Positions 47,734-48,425 of a stretch of 48,425 nucleotides of DNA are shown piece after piece. Both the position numbers and the translations under genes were made by a program. The stretch is from positions 1 to 48,425 of the forward strand of contig NZ_JACBYI010000050.1 in NCBI RefSeq assembly GCF_019352175.1. Reading direction: 5' to 3'. The notes under the pieces were generated by a model that was not told where the DNA came from, did not search any database, and was given only the letters and a program-made list of their open reading frames with translations. Origin of the DNA: Paenibacillus sp. S150. GTDB taxonomy: Bacteria > Bacillota > Bacilli > Paenibacillales > Paenibacillaceae. Position 1 is the first letter of the stretch; each line of letters starts with the position of its first letter.

Positions 47734-48000
47734 ATGCTTAGAATTGCGGCATCAGCAGTACTGATTCTATCAGGACTATTATTATTCTTTATTGTTTTCA
47801 GGAAAAAATTAGGCTGGGCCTGGCTCAGCCTGTTTGGCACGCATCTCCTTCTGGCTGCGATCGGTATTTATATAGTGAACTTTTCCGGGATATTAACGGA
47901 TATTTATGTGCCATTGAATCCTGCAACCATAGGCGCTGTAACGGTTCTTGGTCTCCCTGGAGTGCTGATGCTCCTAGGCCTGAAAATAACTTTATTCTAA
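47734..48000 (+). CDS. bofA: Pro-sigma-K processing inhibitor BofA
   Basis: An 88-aa membrane protein, two to three helices (SAVLILSGLLLFFIVF, LFGTHLLLAAIGIYIVNF, VTVLGLPGVLMLLGLKI). In the mother cell it holds SpoIVFB inactive until the forespore signal. The family end NPATIGAVTVLGLPGVLMLLGLKI is conserved. AAAGGAGG is well placed. It follows yaaL by 30 bp and is the last gene before the next rRNA operon, as in B. subtilis. Confidence 0.93.
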   Translation: MLRIAASAVLILSGLLLFFIVFRKKLGWAWLSLFGTHLLLAAIGIYIVNFSGILTDIYVPLNPATIGAVTVLGLPGVLMLLGLKITLF

Positions 48001-48071
48001 AGGTTGACGTGAGTTCGGAATTTATGATACATTAAGCTTCGGCCCTTTGGACAAGATACCTTCCTAATAAC

Positions 48072-48140
48072 TTGCCTGGAAGCCGGGCGAGAAATTAGAA
48101 TAAAAAACGCTTGACTGAAATAAAGGCGCTGTGATATATT
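48072..48140 (+). promoter_or_regulatory. Tandem rRNA promoters
   Basis: P1: TTGCCT (48072-48077), 18 bp, TAGAAT (48096-48101). P2: TTGACT (48111-48116), 18 bp, TATATT (48135-48140). Two promoters in a row are common for rRNA operons. Confidence 0.65.
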
Positions 48141-48186
48141 ATGAAGGTCGCTGCTGAGACGCGGTGATGAATGAAAAACGAGACAT

Positions 48187-48206
48187 TGATCTTTGAAAAC
48201 TGAACA
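48187..48206 (+). promoter_or_regulatory. boxA-like antitermination element in the rRNA leader
   Basis: TGATCTTTGAAAACTGAACA resembles the boxA segment found in Bacillus rRNA leaders; placement ~100 nt before 16S fits. Confidence 0.55.
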
Positions 48207-48302
48207 ACGAGTGAGTGGGATTTCACGCAAGTGAGGTCCAAAATTAGAGAATATTTTATTCTCGTCAGATGTTTCAAAATGAGCAATCGCTCTTTCTAAA
48301 TA

Positions 48303-48425
48303 CCAATTTGGAGAGTTTGATCCTGGCTCAGGACGAACGCTGGCGGCGTGCCTAATACATGCAAGTCGAGCGGAGCAGGAATGGAAGCTTGCTTCCATTC
48401 CTGCTTAGCGGCGGACGGGTGAGTA
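48303..48425 (+). rRNA. rrs: 16S ribosomal RNA, 5' part (truncated by window end)
   Basis: The universal GAGAGTTTGATCCTGGCTCAGGACGAACGCTGGCGGCGTGCC start is at 48311, followed by the V1 hairpin (GGAATGGAAGC/GCTTCCATTCC) and AGCGGCGGACGGGTGAGTA. The mature 5' end is placed a few bases before GGAGAG by comparison with B. subtilis. Confidence 0.97.

Noticed and set aside
1..48425. Prophage, insertion sequence, CRISPR or toxin-antitoxin module.
   Set aside because: No transposase, integrase, repeat-spacer array or paired toxin gene could be found in any frame.

Overview
This window looks like an origin-proximal chromosome segment of a spore-forming, motile, mid-GC Firmicute, most likely Paenibacillus. 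The evidence is the protein sequences and the gene order. It opens in the last ~90 bases of a 5S rRNA and closes in the first ~120 bases of a 16S rRNA of a second rRNA operon, both on the + strand. From memory, the B. subtilis order between its first two rRNA operons is guaB-dacA-pdxS-pdxT-serS-tRNA-Ser ... tadA-scr-dnaX-yaaK-recR-yaaL-bofA. Both ends of that order are present here. No phage, insertion sequence or CRISPR array was seen.

Layout. 1-1548: 5S end, terminator, and 1.4 kb without a gene but with repeats and a good guaB promoter. 1549-7716: guaB, dacA, pdxST, serS, tRNA-Ser(UGA). 7717-8496: a structured-looking intergenic element and an AT-rich orphan immunity-like gene. 8691-10477: two small genes (the second a spore protein, sspP) and a lipoprotein. 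10530-14936: a GNAT-tadA pair on the minus strand, a DnaA-box cluster, then a sporulation-type histidine kinase overlapping rluF. 15027-18709: motAB, a pterin dehydratase, a membrane cytochrome c, an acetyltransferase. 18966-20750: two paralogous NlpC/P60 wall hydrolases, each behind a cyclic-di-AMP riboswitch and a WalR-like box. 20848-28070: a membrane protein with an M1 peptidase, ywhD, an AbrB-type regulator with extra domains, a DNA glycosylase and a class A penicillin-binding protein. 28268-32764: a nitrilase-family hydrolase, two acetyltransferases, ywiB-argS. 33245-34411: an intracellular-type subtilisin. 34812-43830: rpoE, pyrG, spo0F, fbaA, murA, rho, a radical SAM gene, rpmE. 44036-48000: SRP RNA, dnaX, ybaB, recR, yaaL, bofA, then the rRNA promoters and 16S start.

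How the genes fit together. Most are housekeeping: GMP, CTP and pyridoxal-phosphate synthesis, Ser and Arg tRNA charging, transcription (delta, Rho), replication and repair (DnaX, RecR, alkyl-base glycosylase), and peptidoglycan (DacA, MurA, class A PBP, two NlpC/P60 hydrolases). A sporulation thread runs through the window: a KinA-E-like kinase, Spo0F behind a perfect sigma-H promoter, SspP, BofA and an AbrB-like regulator. The two most interesting regulatory regions are the DnaA-box cluster in front of the kinase, which could couple replication initiation to phosphorelay input, and the duplicated WalR-box plus c-di-AMP riboswitch control regions of the wall hydrolases. The ywhD-to-rpmE set maps, as I remember it, to the other side of the origin in B. 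subtilis, so this is a rearranged neighbourhood.
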